Shown here: piece after piece, positions 38,226 to 48,218 of the stretch
Layout of the letters: each line of letters opens with the position of its first letter
Numbering within the stretch: the first letter of the stretch is position 1
Assembly (NCBI RefSeq): GCF_030065675.1
Contig: NZ_JASJDK010000003.1
Coordinates: forward strand, 1 to 64,000
Direction of reading: 5' to 3'
DNA length: 64,000 nt
DNA from: Mastigocoleus sp. MO_188.B34
GTDB taxonomy: Bacteria > Cyanobacteriota > Cyanobacteriia > Cyanobacteriales > Nostocaceae
Made by a program: the position numbers and the translations under genes
The notes under the pieces: model-generated
The model's input: the letters and a program-made list of their open reading frames with translations, nothing else
Databases searched by the model: none
What the model was told of the DNA's origin: nothing

Positions 38226-40529
38226 ATGAAATCCGCCATCGACTACTCCAAAATCTACACCCACGCACCCGAACAACACCCCAACCTTATACTGGGTAGT
38301 CTGCAACTACTGTTCTGGTTATTTTTTCGTCCCAAAGCTTGGAAAAATCACCTCAAACGTATCGATTCAGCTTTAGATTATGATTTCACAGTGAGACAAT
38401 CCCTACAATGGGATAACGATAAACTGTGGAAACTACTACTACAAGCATATGTAATAATACCTATAATTACACTATTAATAGGTTTGCTATTAGGTTGGTC
38501 ATTAATTGATGTGACGGTCGGCGTGGCGGTCGGCGTGGCGGTCGGCGTGGCGGTCGGCGTGACGGTCGGCGTGGCGTTCGGCGTGGCGTTCGTCGTGGCG
38601 GTCGGCGTGGCGGTCGGCGTGGCGGTCGGCGTGACGGTCGGCGTGGCGGTCGGCGTGGCGGAAGGCGTGGCGTTCGTCGTGGCGGTCGGCGTGGCGTTCG
38701 GCGTGGCGTTCGGCGTGGCGTTCGGCGTGGCGTTCGGCGTGGCGTTCGGCGTGGCGTTCGGCGTGGCGTTCGGCGTGGCGTTCGGCGTGGCGGAAGGCGT
38801 GGCGGTCGGCGTGGGTGCGACTATAAATCTATGGCGACCTGTACTAATTTACCCTTTTCTAACTTTATTCCATACCCTACTCTATCGTCTTGACCAACGA
38901 TTTCCTGATAATGAGTTAACTTTTTTACATTGGCATGCTTCATTATGGGATGAGTATCAATTCATACCATTTATTGGTTTGGATAAGCATTTAGTACAAG
39001 TCATGGAGCGAAACCCAGATGAAGGACAAGTTGCTATTGAATATTTAAATAATAGCCACCAACGCTGGGCTGCTCAAGCTGCACAAATTGAGCTAGATGC
39101 ACGAATGTTGGAAAGTTTTAAATCGGTTGAATCTATCCGTGAAGTATACGACGAATTGGTAATTGAAGAGCTAGAAGGTAAAGCTAGTCCAGTACTACGC
39201 ATATTCAGTCGTATCAGTGAAGATATAGATGCTGCTCTCAATCAGCGTAGTAACTACAATCAGCGTCTAGCTTTTACAGCTACTGCAGATCGATTAAATG
39301 CAAATTTACAGGATCTTACTCGCAGCAGTAATAAATATGCTCCCCGATTTCGCCCAATCGCTAAAAGTTGGTATGAAATAATCACCAATCATATAGAAAA
39401 ACTAGCAAAAGAAGTCGAACTTCATCAGGAAATTGACTCTCCTTACATTCTCGCTATCCCACTCACCCAAGAGCAAGAAATCTTCAGTGGACGCGATGAC
39501 ATCGGAACCCGGATTGAACAACTTATTTTAGATCGACGTCGCCCACCCCTGCTACTTTATGGACAGCGCCGCATGGGTAAAACTTCCCTTCTCTACAACT
39601 TGGGAAAACTCTTACCCAGTTCTATTATTCCCATGTTTGTAGACTTGCAAGGCGCACCTTCGTCAGCAAATAACTATACGGGTTTTCTCTACAATCTCGC
39701 CAGGGGGATGATTATCTCAGCAAAAAAAGAAGCTGTTACCTTACCACCCCTCACCCGTGAAACCTTAAAAGATGACCCCTTCACCTGCTTTGATGAATGG
39801 CTCGATCGCGTAGAAGAGGTACTAGAACAAAATACCGCTTTGTTGATGTTAGATGAATTCGAAGTACTTGACAGCGCAATTACCAAAGGACGATTTGACG
39901 AACAAGACGTGTTAGGAATGTTACGTCACTTGATCCAACACCGTCCCCGCTTCAAACTCATGCTGGCTGGTTCCCATACAATTGAAGAATATCAACGATG
40001 GGCTAGTTACTTAATCAACGTGCAAGTGGTGCATATTAGTTACTTGGAAGAAAAGTCAGCCCGTAAACTAATCGAACATCCGATTGAAGATTTCATGTTG
40101 CGCTACGACACTGATGCTGTAGAGCGCGTGTTAGAAATTACTCGCTGTCACCCTTTCTTAGTACAATTACTGTGTAGTGAAATTGTCGCTTACAAAAACG
40201 AGCAAGACCCTTCAGTGCGGCGATTAGCGACTTTAGATGATGTGGAAGCAGCAGTTACGGAAGCTTTAAATAGCGGTAGTTTCTTTTTTGCTGATATTCA
40301 AAAGAACCAAGTAAATGCGATAGGGCTTGATATTCTCAGGTTTATGGCTGCAAGAGGGGAAGGGGCAATTGTTAATAAAAATACTATATTACAAGAAATT
40401 CCCGGTGCTTCGGAAAGTGATTTTCAAAAGTTATTGCAACGGGAACTGATTGAAAAAGTAAAGAATGAAGAAGAAGGGGATGGTTATCGCTTTCAAGTGG
40501 AGTTGATTCGGCTATGGTTTGCACGGTAA
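38226..40529 (+). CDS. AAA ATPase with Gly-Val-Ala repeat membrane segment
   Basis: A 767-residue protein. The N-terminus (1-70) is soluble, and residues 72-92 are hydrophobic ([18 protein letters not shown]). Then about 25 tetrapeptide units of [12 protein letters not shown] (about 98-198) follow, ending at [23 protein letters not shown]. Next comes a helical linker and a C-terminal AAA-like ATPase with IFSGRDDIG, Walker [12 protein letters not shown] (about 447-457), Walker [12 protein letters not shown] and a sensor-like LMLAGSH. The repeats look like an elongated membrane-associated segment, so the protein probably couples a membrane region to a signalling ATPase. No known function. It follows the HTH-ATPase on the same strand. 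Confidence 0.75.
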   Translation: MKSAIDYSKIYTHAPEQHPNLILGSLQLLFWLFFRPKAWKNHLKRIDSALDYDFTVRQSLQWDNDKLWKLLLQAYVIIPIITLLIGLLLGWSLIDVTVGVAVGVAVGVAVGVTVGVAFGVAFVVAVGVAVGVAVGVTVGVAVGVAEGVAFVVAVGVAFGVAFGVAFGVAFGVAFGVAFGVAFGVAFGVAEGVAVGVGATINLWRPVLIYPFLTLFHTLLYRLDQRFPDNELTFLHWHASLWDEYQFIPFIGLDKHLVQVMERNPDEGQVAIEYLNNSHQRWAAQAAQIELDARMLESFKSVESIREVYDELVIEELEGKASPVLRIFSRISEDIDAALNQRSNYNQRLAFTATADRLNANLQDLTRSSNKYAPRFRPIAKSWYEIITNHIEKLAKEVELHQEIDSPYILAIPLTQEQEIFSGRDDIGTRIEQLILDRRRPPLLLYGQRRMGKTSLLYNLGKLLPSSIIPMFVDLQGAPSSANNYTGFLYNLARGMIISAKKEAVTLPPLTRETLKDDPFTCFDEWLDRVEEVLEQNTALLMLDEFEVLDSAITKGRFDEQDVLGMLRHLIQHRPRFKLMLAGSHTIEEYQRWASYLINVQVVHISYLEEKSARKLIEHPIEDFMLRYDTDAVERVLEITRCHPFLVQLLCSEIVAYKNEQDPSVRRLATLDDVEAAVTEALNSGSFFFADIQKNQVNAIGLDILRFMAARGEGAIVNKNTILQEIPGASESDFQKLLQRELIEKVKNEEEGDGYRFQVELIRLWFAR
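38514..38813 (+). repeat. GC-rich 12-bp tandem repeat, about 25 units
   Basis: Units of GGCGTGGCGGTC and GGCGTGGCGTTC alternate in blocks for about 300 bases, in frame, encoding Gly-Val-Ala-Val/Phe. Variants GACGGTC, GAAGGC and GTCGTG give Thr, Glu and Val positions. Its GC content stands out sharply from the AT-rich surroundings. Copy number probably varies between strains. Confidence 0.95.
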
Positions 40530-41026
40530 TAAGTTGTTATACCAACTCAATAACAGATTCTTCGGTAGAGACGTTGCAGAGCCTGCGGCGTCGGCGTTAG
40601 CCTCTGCAACGTCTCTACATAAATCTATCTGTCTGGCGTTGCATCATACTGGTTTAAATATCTGCGTAGTTTTCTATGAACGGAAAATCATGTAAACAAA
40701 ATCATACTTCGGTAAAGAAATATTTATATAAACATATGCAGTTGCATCAGAATACACACATAGAGCGATAATAACTCTGGTGAGATAATAAACTTAGGCA
40801 AAATCTGAAACAAATAAATACTGAATAATTGACACTTGAAATCTACTTTTAGTTTTCAGGTAAAGCCTGAGCTATAAAAAAACTCAAATCATTACGTTAT
40901 TTATACGCAATCAATATCTACCACTTGATTCAAATCAAACGTAAATTCTATTACTCCTGAATGAGAAAGATTTGCGAACCTCGCTTTGGTTCTAATTTTA
41001 CTTTGCCAGCTTGAAGGATAAGTATA
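40530..41026. other. Spacer with a 17-bp inverted repeat after the ATPase
   Basis: A perfect 17-bp inverted repeat GTAGAGACGTTGCAGAG (40565-40581 with 40602-40618, 20-base loop) starts 36 bases after the ATPase stop and could act as its terminator, though no T tract follows. The rest is AT-rich, with the haloperoxidase leader at its right end. Confidence 0.7.
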
Positions 41027-42955
41027 ATGGACAACATAATAAATAACGAATACTCTTTGGGACAAGAAAGTTTGTCAGTGGAATCTCTTGATGAAGGTAA
41101 AGAACCACAAGATGAAAAACTAGGTATTAATTATAACGATGTTCCAAGTTTGATAGTGGATCCGAAGACTCAATTCGTAACAGTTGATGACCCTTCGCCA
41201 ACTATTTCTGTATTTTGGGATCGAGTGGTTCAACAAGCTGTGATTGAGGCTTCACCGGGTCCCACTATTGCATCTCGTGCTTATGCAATGCTCCATACAG
41301 CGATGTTTGATGCTTGGGCTGCTTACGATCCTAAAGCCATATCAACTCAACTCTGCGATGACTTACAACGCCCTTTATCAGAGGTTACTGAGGCTAACAA
41401 AATAGAGGCGATGAGTTATGCAGCTTATGGGGTTTTAAAAGATCTTTTTCCCCAGCAAATAGAGATATTTAAGGACTCAATGGTCGAGCTAGGTTTCGAC
41501 CCATACAAAAATACTACAGATGTCACTACTGCTGCTGGTATTGGTAATGTGTCGGCAGCTGCATTATTAGACTTTCGCCGTCAGGATGGTTCAAATCAGC
41601 TTGGAAATGACCCAAATGGAACTCTTGGAGTACCATATTCTGACAACAGTAATTACCAAGCTGTTAATAGTCTGGATGAAATAGTTGATATTAACCGTTG
41701 GACTCCAGAGAGAGTACCAATTGACTCCAAACCAGGCGAAGAAGAAAGAATTCAAGAATTTCTGACATCCCAGTGGGGAGATGTTAAACCTTTCGCTTTG
41801 GAATCTGGCGAGCAGTTCCGACCAGAAGCACCAGAGCCATTTCTTTTAGTAGATGGCTCGGTAAATTTAGAAGATAAAACAATTACCCTCGAAGATGGTT
41901 TCACTGTAAAAATTGATAAAAGTTTAATTGGAACGATTATTAACCCCAAATTTATTGCTCAAGTAGAAGAAGTTGTTGATATCAGCGCCAATTTAACCGA
42001 TGAGCAAAAGTTGATTGCAGAATTCTGGGAAGATGGTGGGGGAACTTCCTTCCCTCCCGGTACTTTTATGACATTTGGTCAATTCGTTTCAGCCCGGGAC
42101 AATAATAACCTAGATGAAGATGCTCAACTATTTTTTAGTTTGGGAAATGCTGTATTCGATGCAGGTATAGCCACATGGGACGCCAAAAGGTTTTATAACT
42201 ATACTCGTCCAGTTAGAGCAGTACGGGAGCTTGGTAAATTAGGGCTAATAGGGGAATTTAGCGAAGAAAAAGGTGGTTTTGTAATTGATGCATGGCAACC
42301 GGGACAAGGAACTCAGACAATTTTGGCGACTGAATTTCTGACATACCAAACTCCTGGTAGCGATCCTTCTCCACCATTTGCTGAGTATACTTCCGGTCAC
42401 AGTAGCTTTAGTGCAGCAGGTGCAACCATTCTGGAATTATTTACCGGTAGTGATGAATTTGGTGCTTCAGTTAGTTTTAAACCTGGCGAATCTCGTTTTG
42501 AGCCAGGTTTAACACCTGCTGAAACAGTTACGTTAAGCTGGGACACTTTTAGTCAAGCAGCAGATGAAGCTGGGATTTCTCGACTTTATGGAGGAATCCA
42601 TTTTACTCAAGGAGATGTGAACGGGCGAAAGTTAGGAGAAGAAGTTGCTCAGAGCGTTTGGGAAAAAACTCAGTTTTTCATCAATGGTGGAGAAATAAAT
42701 GATGGAGAAGTAGATGAATTAATTAACCCCGCTAATGCTGAAAATTTAACAGTCCAAAATAGCTATTTTACTAACAGTGAAGACATTATATCTTTGGATA
42801 TCGATCGCACTCCTTTAATTGGAAATATTGAGTCTAATAATTTTGGACTCCCTAGTAGTTTTTCCCTAGAAAACCCTTATTCCCTGGAGAACCCAAATCT
42901 TATTGGAGTTTTTGAAGGTAGCATGGATATCTTAGAGGATGTTTTCAAAGTATAG
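41027..42955 (+). CDS. Vanadium-dependent haloperoxidase-like protein
   Basis: A 642-residue protein of the PAP2/vanadium haloperoxidase superfamily. The three vanadate-binding segments are in order: KRFYNYTRP (Lys near 387), YTSGHSSFS (His near 458) and SRLYGGIH (His near 524). They match the K-x6-RP, SGH and SR-x5-H signatures. Such enzymes oxidise halides with H2O2, or act as phosphatases; vanadium load cannot be told from sequence. No signal peptide is clear, but the acidic N-terminus and long unstructured C-terminus (after about 560) may indicate secretion by another route. It stands alone, rightward. Confidence 0.88.
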   Translation: MDNIINNEYSLGQESLSVESLDEGKEPQDEKLGINYNDVPSLIVDPKTQFVTVDDPSPTISVFWDRVVQQAVIEASPGPTIASRAYAMLHTAMFDAWAAYDPKAISTQLCDDLQRPLSEVTEANKIEAMSYAAYGVLKDLFPQQIEIFKDSMVELGFDPYKNTTDVTTAAGIGNVSAAALLDFRRQDGSNQLGNDPNGTLGVPYSDNSNYQAVNSLDEIVDINRWTPERVPIDSKPGEEERIQEFLTSQWGDVKPFALESGEQFRPEAPEPFLLVDGSVNLEDKTITLEDGFTVKIDKSLIGTIINPKFIAQVEEVVDISANLTDEQKLIAEFWEDGGGTSFPPGTFMTFGQFVSARDNNNLDEDAQLFFSLGNAVFDAGIATWDAKRFYNYTRPVRAVRELGKLGLIGEFSEEKGGFVIDAWQPGQGTQTILATEFLTYQTPGSDPSPPFAEYTSGHSSFSAAGATILELFTGSDEFGASVSFKPGESRFEPGLTPAETVTLSWDTFSQAADEAGISRLYGGIHFTQGDVNGRKLGEEVAQSVWEKTQFFINGGEINDGEVDELINPANAENLTVQNSYFTNSEDIISLDIDRTPLIGNIESNNFGLPSSFSLENPYSLENPNLIGVFEGSMDILEDVFKV

Positions 42956-44100
42956 TTTATTACTAAGATTCACTATTAAGATCCTCTAACCCCTTAAAAA
43001 GAAGGCAAAAGTCCCCCTTTCCAAGGGGGATTTAGGGGGATCCAAGATATATTAAGTGGGTAAATAATATGACTTGTAAAACATCCTCGTAAGTATGGGT
43101 AATTTGGAAGTGTGAGGAAATTTATTGACAACCCAGGTGTAATTTTTGCATAAGTATCAAGACATAAAACCTACATCAATAGTGTAGATAGCTCAATAAG
43201 TAGTGCATCGTACATAAAAGAACAAGTTTGATTAAAATAAACAAGTTCAAGATCTGTATAGCTTACTCATCCCTATTTCTGTATTCACAAATAAGACAAA
43301 GAAAAGAAGTTAAAAGTAAAAATGATAAGACAAAAGTCAAGATAAATACAAAATAATTCAAAATGATTATTTCTGACTTTTTTCTTTTTTTGATATGCAA
43401 CAAAAAATAACTTCTGTAAACAAATACGACTGATCGTCTTACGTGGAGATATGTGATGATATTCAACCAAAGCCATAATATTCTTATAAGTTTTATTCAA
43501 GTGTTCTCGAATAATCAATGTTCTTGAATTATTTGCAGTAGTTGCAAGATTAACATGGGTGTATAGAGTTTTAGTGTAGAGATATTCAATTACTGAACAT
43601 TTGCAAGAAAGAATTATATTTTTAGGTTGAGGTCTACAACTCCTATAAAATAAGCCAAACAAGTATTTAGACTTTACATACTGTTACATTGCAGCATATT
43701 CTTCACTCAATTTCATCTCAATCTAAAGACAGTATTTCGAGTTAATAGAAATAGCTAAATGTATTCAAAATATATTCAAAATATATCAATATTTGATACT
43801 TATTTAATTGTTTGTATCCCTATGTCATTACTTGTGTTTGAGAACTATTTTTTTGATCCCTCTATCTAAGTAATTAGCTCATGTTTTTGAGATTTTGTCA
43901 ACAAAGCTGAACATAAGTAAACTACTTAGATTTTGCCTTAATTATTCAGGAATTACAGATAAATAATTTGAAGGAAATAGTAAGAATTACATCGATGAAA
44001 CAATAAAACCAAAACTCCAATTTGATGTATCCAAATCAGTGTATTCAAATTAATGCATCGAACTTAATCTCTATTAATAACTAATTATTATTCATTATTG
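42956..44100. other. Gene-free spacer with a C5/G5 hairpin
   Basis: About 1.15 kb. CCCCCTT-TCC-AAGGGGG (43013-43029), a hairpin common in cyanobacterial spacers, lies about 57 bases after the haloperoxidase stop. The rest is AT-rich. Two overlapping minus-strand frames near 43.3-43.7 kb have no family feature and I do not call them. Confidence 0.5.
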
Positions 44101-44135
44101 ATAAAGAAATTTTTTGAAAAGGAGGTTGAAAGACT

Positions 44136-45842
44136 ATGCTAAGTAAGGCTTCTGAAAAAACAATGCACACTGTTAGATGGGTGCTTGTAATCGGATGGAC
44201 ACTATTAATTATCTCGTTGTTTTACGATCCCATAAGTCATCATTTAACGGAGCCTAGCAACTTATTGTCTCCACTTCGTGACTTACAGTTAAGTGATAAT
44301 CCACCAATAAAGGTTTTCATCCAAGGAAAAGAACTAGTACAAAAGGCTTATCCAATTGGGGCGAGAATTTTTTGGGGTATGGTTGTACCCAGTGCAGTCA
44401 TGATTGTACTGGTTTTCGGACATGAAACTTGGCGACGTATCTGTCCTTTATATTTTTTCTCCCAAATCCCTCGCGCTTTGGGCTTAAAGTCCAAACTAGA
44501 TATAAATCAGAATAAATGGCTAACTCGTAATCATCTTTACGTACAATTTACTTATCTATTCATTGGTTTAAACTTTAGAATTTTATTCATTAACTCTACA
44601 AGATGGGCTTTAGCCTCATGGTTTCTCATTTCAATTTTCTCTGCAATCTTAATAGTTTTTCTCTATGGTGGTCGTAGTTGGTGTCATTATGTTTGCCCAT
44701 TTGGACTTGTCCAAACTGTTTTTACCGGTCCTGCTGGTTTATTAGGAAGCGACGCTTCTTCTGCACCTCCGAGAAGCATTACCCAGTCCATGTGTCGAGA
44801 AATAGACAAAAAGACAGCTAAAGAAAAAAGTGCTTGTGTAGCTTGCAAATCCAATTGTATGGATATCAATGCAGAAAATTCCTATTGGAGTGACCTGAAG
44901 AAACCCGGACGCAGATTTATACAGTACGGATATCTTGGCTTAGCTATTGGTTACTTTGTTTATTACGGATTATATGCAGGTGATTTTAATTATTATTTCT
45001 CGGGTGCTTGGACCCATGAAGAGAATCAACTAGGAACTTTATTCGATCCAGGCTTTTATATATTCGAGCAGGCAATTAATATACCTAAAATTCTTGCAGT
45101 TCCTTTAACTTTAGGATTCTTTGTCATCGTTGTTTATTGGCTATGCAGCAAATTAGAGAAAGTATATCGAGCTTATCTCAGAAGACGTCATCCTAATATA
45201 AGTTCCGAGCAAGTATTGCATAGATCTCTTTCTATTTGCACCTTCATCGCTTTCAATGCTTTCTTTGTCTATGGTGGTCGTCCGGAACTTTTACGCTTTC
45301 CTTCCGAAGTGAACTTAGTATTTAACGGCTTTGTGATCCTAGTTAGTACTTTGTGGTTGGCTAAAACTTGGGGACGTAGTTCTGAGCAGTACCAAAGAGA
45401 TAGGCTAGTTTACAGTTTTCGTCGTCAACTCAAAAAATTACCAATTGATATTTCCCGCTTTTTAAAAGGTCGTTCTCTTGATGACCTGACATCCAATGAA
45501 TTATTTATCCTGACTGCTGTGTTACCTCAATTTCAACGCCGAGACCGCTTGCAAGTCTATAAAGAAATATTGCGGGAAACCTTGACCCAAGGAAATATAA
45601 CTCCTCAAAACAGCTGTGAAGTTCTTAGGGAGTTACGTCAGCAACTAGCATTAAATGATGATGAACACTACAGCGTATTGTCCAATTTAGCGGAAGAACA
45701 ACCATCAAATGTTTATCCTGTACCTTCTCAGCAAGTAACAACAGTTCTAAAACCAAAAAAACTTTTAGACTCTCCCAAAAAACCACAAAAAACCCCAGCA
45801 AAAACAGAAATTAGGGCGAAACGACGCCCTCCAAAAAAATAA
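44136..45842 (+). CDS. Membrane 4Fe-4S protein (NapH/NosR-like)
   Basis: A 568-residue integral membrane protein with several hydrophobic segments and Cys motifs typical of quinol-oxidising iron-sulfur proteins: ETWRRICPLYF, SWCHYVCPFG and CVACKSNC. The C-terminal 130 residues are soluble, with a basic low-complexity end (PKKPQKTPAKTEIRAKRRPPKK). The start ATG has AAGGAGGT upstream, the strongest SD in the window. It should pass electrons in the membrane. The next gene, 133 bases on, encodes a soluble FHA/flavin reductase/ferredoxin protein, so the two may form one electron-transfer chain. The terminal acceptor is unknown. Confidence 0.82.
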   Translation: MLSKASEKTMHTVRWVLVIGWTLLIISLFYDPISHHLTEPSNLLSPLRDLQLSDNPPIKVFIQGKELVQKAYPIGARIFWGMVVPSAVMIVLVFGHETWRRICPLYFFSQIPRALGLKSKLDINQNKWLTRNHLYVQFTYLFIGLNFRILFINSTRWALASWFLISIFSAILIVFLYGGRSWCHYVCPFGLVQTVFTGPAGLLGSDASSAPPRSITQSMCREIDKKTAKEKSACVACKSNCMDINAENSYWSDLKKPGRRFIQYGYLGLAIGYFVYYGLYAGDFNYYFSGAWTHEENQLGTLFDPGFYIFEQAINIPKILAVPLTLGFFVIVVYWLCSKLEKVYRAYLRRRHPNISSEQVLHRSLSICTFIAFNAFFVYGGRPELLRFPSEVNLVFNGFVILVSTLWLAKTWGRSSEQYQRDRLVYSFRRQLKKLPIDISRFLKGRSLDDLTSNELFILTAVLPQFQRRDRLQVYKEILRETLTQGNITPQNSCEVLRELRQQLALNDDEHYSVLSNLAEEQPSNVYPVPSQQVTTVLKPKKLLDSPKKPQKTPAKTEIRAKRRPPKK

Positions 45843-45863
45843 CTAATAGCAGCCAAAAGTAGC

Positions 45864-45893
45864 CCAAATCTCAGGTTTATTTCAGGTTTGGGT
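45864..45893 (+). other. Hairpin between the two redox genes
   Basis: CCCAAATCT and AGGTTTGGG (8 of 9 pairs, with one G-T) form a stem 22 bases after the membrane Fe-S gene. No T run follows. A weak attenuator or processing site is possible. Confidence 0.35.
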
Positions 45894-45975
45894 CTAAAGT
45901 CTTAAAAATCGCGAATAGCTCCCAAACCATCAAAATCCCCTTGCGCTTGTTAATCTAACTAGAGTTCAAATAATT

Positions 45976-47448
45976 ATGAAAATTACAGCTTTTAATCATT
46001 TAACTGGAGCTTTAGAAGAAAAACTACTTTCTTCAAATACAGATAACTTACAACGATGTGTAATTGGAAGACATCCCAGTTGTGACTTAATTCTCAACAG
46101 TCCAGAAATCAGTCGAGTCCATGCTATTATCCTTGGTCACCAAGGGAATCACTGCTTTATCGATCTGGCTAGTACCGATGGTTCTCGTATTAATAATCAA
46201 GAAGTTGAATTCAACCAAGAATATCCTTTAAAAGCTGGTGATGCGATCCGAATTGGCGATTTTCTTCTGTTATTTGAAGAAGTCAGTGATGAATCAAAAC
46301 CTTACTGGTTTTTAAAACCACAAGAAACCAATAGTCCCAAACAAGTAACTATTGGTAGTGAAGTTCAACCAATGTTTCGTTGTTCTCAAATCATAGATGA
46401 AACCCATGATGTAAAAACATTTTGCTTAGTTTCTTCTCCATCTAAAGTATTTGATGACTACAAACCTGGTCAGTTTGTCACCCTAGATTTAGAAATTAAC
46501 GGTCAGCAAATAAAACGTTCTTACTCGATTTCTTCTACTCCTTCACGTCCCCATGCTTTAGAAATAACTGTTAAGCGTGTTCCTTCACCTTCAGATGTAG
46601 CTAATGTTCCCCCTGGTTTGGTTTCCAATTGGTTACACGATAATTTCAAGGTTGGTTCCTCAGTCAAAATCAGCCCACCAATGGGTAAGTTTACTTGTTT
46701 TGACCATCCCAACGAAAAATTCTTGTTTATCTCTGCTGGTAGTGGTATTACACCAATGATGTCCATGTCTCGATGGTTATGTGATGTAAAACCAGATGTT
46801 GATGTTATATTTGTTCACAGTGCAAAAACAATAAAAGATATTATTTTCCGCCAAGAATTAGAGTTGATGGCGTCAAGGTACCCGAATTTTAAATTAGCTG
46901 TTACTTTAACTGGTAATCATCATCCAACTTGGTCAGGTTACAGTGGTAGGCTAAATAATTTAATGCTGCAAGCGATCGCACCCGATTTCAAAGAACGTCT
47001 TGTATATGTTTGTGGTTCTGATGGATTTAGAAATAATGTGAAAACAATTCTGGAAGGGATGAGATTCCCCATGTCTTCTTACCACGAGGAAAGTTTTGGC
47101 TCTAACAAGCGAAGAAAATCTTTATCATCACCAAAACCAGAAATCCACAGACAATCAGAATTTTCTCCACAAGATACCCATATTGCTTCCACTTCCTCAA
47201 GTGCTGATGTTGTAGTTTTTACTAAATCTCACAGAGAAGTAGTTTGCGAACCGGAAGAAACTATTTTAGAAGCAGCTCAACGGGAAGGAATTAGATTACC
47301 CTACGGATGTCAGATGGGAGCTTGCGGTCAATGCAAGTTACATAAAGTGTCTGGAGAAGTTGTTTATGAAGACGATTCGGATTGTGAAAATGATTTTGTT
47401 CTAACCTGTGTCGCGAGAGCTGCTGGACGTGTAACAATTGAAGGCTAG
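45976..47448 (+). CDS. FHA domain - flavin reductase - 2Fe-2S ferredoxin fusion protein
   Basis: A 490-residue three-part protein. Residues about 28-98 form an FHA domain (GRHPSCDLIL, SRVHA, DGSRINN), which binds phosphothreonine. Residues about 130-370 are a ferredoxin-NADP reductase fold: PGQFVTLDL, RSYSISS for flavin, and ISAGSGITPM for NAD(P). Residues 410-490 are a plant-type ferredoxin with Cys445, 450, 453 and 478 (GCQMGACGQC, then LTC). It can carry electrons from NAD(P)H via FAD to a 2Fe-2S cluster. The phosphopeptide reader on it is unusual and suggests Ser/Thr-kinase control or docking. It is cytosolic and downstream of the membrane Fe-S gene. Confidence 0.9.
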   Translation: MKITAFNHLTGALEEKLLSSNTDNLQRCVIGRHPSCDLILNSPEISRVHAIILGHQGNHCFIDLASTDGSRINNQEVEFNQEYPLKAGDAIRIGDFLLLFEEVSDESKPYWFLKPQETNSPKQVTIGSEVQPMFRCSQIIDETHDVKTFCLVSSPSKVFDDYKPGQFVTLDLEINGQQIKRSYSISSTPSRPHALEITVKRVPSPSDVANVPPGLVSNWLHDNFKVGSSVKISPPMGKFTCFDHPNEKFLFISAGSGITPMMSMSRWLCDVKPDVDVIFVHSAKTIKDIIFRQELELMASRYPNFKLAVTLTGNHHPTWSGYSGRLNNLMLQAIAPDFKERLVYVCGSDGFRNNVKTILEGMRFPMSSYHEESFGSNKRRKSLSSPKPEIHRQSEFSPQDTHIASTSSSADVVVFTKSHREVVCEPEETILEAAQREGIRLPYGCQMGACGQCKLHKVSGEVVYEDDSDCENDFVLTCVARAAGRVTIEG

Positions 47449-47539
47449 ATTCATCGTAATATGTGAGCAATGCTATTCAAAAGATTTAATAACAATAATT
47501 ACGCACGGACAATATAAACGCGATCGTTGTGAAAATAGG

Positions 47540-47720
47540 AAGTAATAATCTCAAACCAATGAGCTTGCGGTCACGCTAGAGCTATAGCTGCGCTACCTGC
47601 GGAGCCGCTACCTTACGGATCCGCTAATGGGAATAAGTTCCTTTGACACTCGCAATACCTAAAGCCTTCGGATCTACCAACGCTGCAGGCTCTAGGTATT
47701 GTATCTCCTTTTGGGAGAAA
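47540..47720. repeat. Dispersed repeat modules
   Basis: Modules GCTATAGCTGCGCTACCT, GAGCCGCTACCTTACGGATC and CAATGAGCTTGCGGTCACGC recur as reverse complements at 51.58-51.74 kb. It looks like a decayed repeat element. Confidence 0.65.
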
Positions 47721-47843
47721 GAAATCGCAAGACTTTGAACTTAGTTTAGATTATGTTACATAGTTGTATTTAATTGCGCCTAAGTAAGTAGGCAAGAAAA
47801 AAGTAAACTATGTAAATAAATATAAAATACTCGTATTTGGCTC

Positions 47844-47875
47844 GTAGTAGCGCTTTAGCGCTAAAGCGCTATTAC
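47844..47875. repeat. GTAGTAGCGC palindrome
   Basis: A 32-bp near-perfect palindrome (GTAGTAGCGCTTTAGC and its complement, one mismatch). A second, looser member lies at 59730-59781. Confidence 0.8.
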
Positions 47876-47930
47876 AAAAAAGTTATGATTTTTCTTACTA
47901 ACCTACTAACCTACTTAGATTAGGTTTAAA

Positions 47931-48218
47931 TAAGTTGTTACGCATCTAATTTGTATATTATTCTATTCGATAGCGAAGCCTCAAACTTCTTTCAATTGTG
48001 TCCTACGGACACGCAATACCTATAGCTTTGCTACCTACGGATCCGGTACGCTGCGCTAGACGCTAATGACTTATGTCCTTACGGACACGCAATACCTATA
48101 GCTTTGCTACCTACGGATCCGGTACGCTGCGCTAGACGCTAATGACTTATGTCCTACGGACACGCGATGCTAATGACTTTTGACTTGCTGTTGTGCATTA
48201 AAAATGCACAACAGCTTA
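47931..48218. mobile_element. MITE-like element, copy A (288 bp)
   Basis: Bounded by 15-bp imperfect terminal inverted repeats (left TAAGTTGTTACGCAT, right ATGCACAACAGCTTA). Inside are two tandem 75-76-bp units (47999-48073 and 48074-48149), each starting TGTCCTACGGACACGC, and a subterminal palindrome GTTGTGCAT...ATGCACAAC. It has no coding capacity, so any movement needs a transposase from elsewhere. Copy B at 51809-52045 shares both ends. Confidence 0.75.

Noticed and set aside
38514-38813. Regular repeat array considered as CRISPR
   Set aside because: The units are contiguous 12-mers with no spacers and keep an open frame. It is a coding minisatellite.
43285-43662. Overlapping minus-strand frames of 125 and 67 codons
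   Set aside because: They lack SD sites and family motifs. Composition is that of AT-rich spacer, rich in Leu, Phe and Lys.
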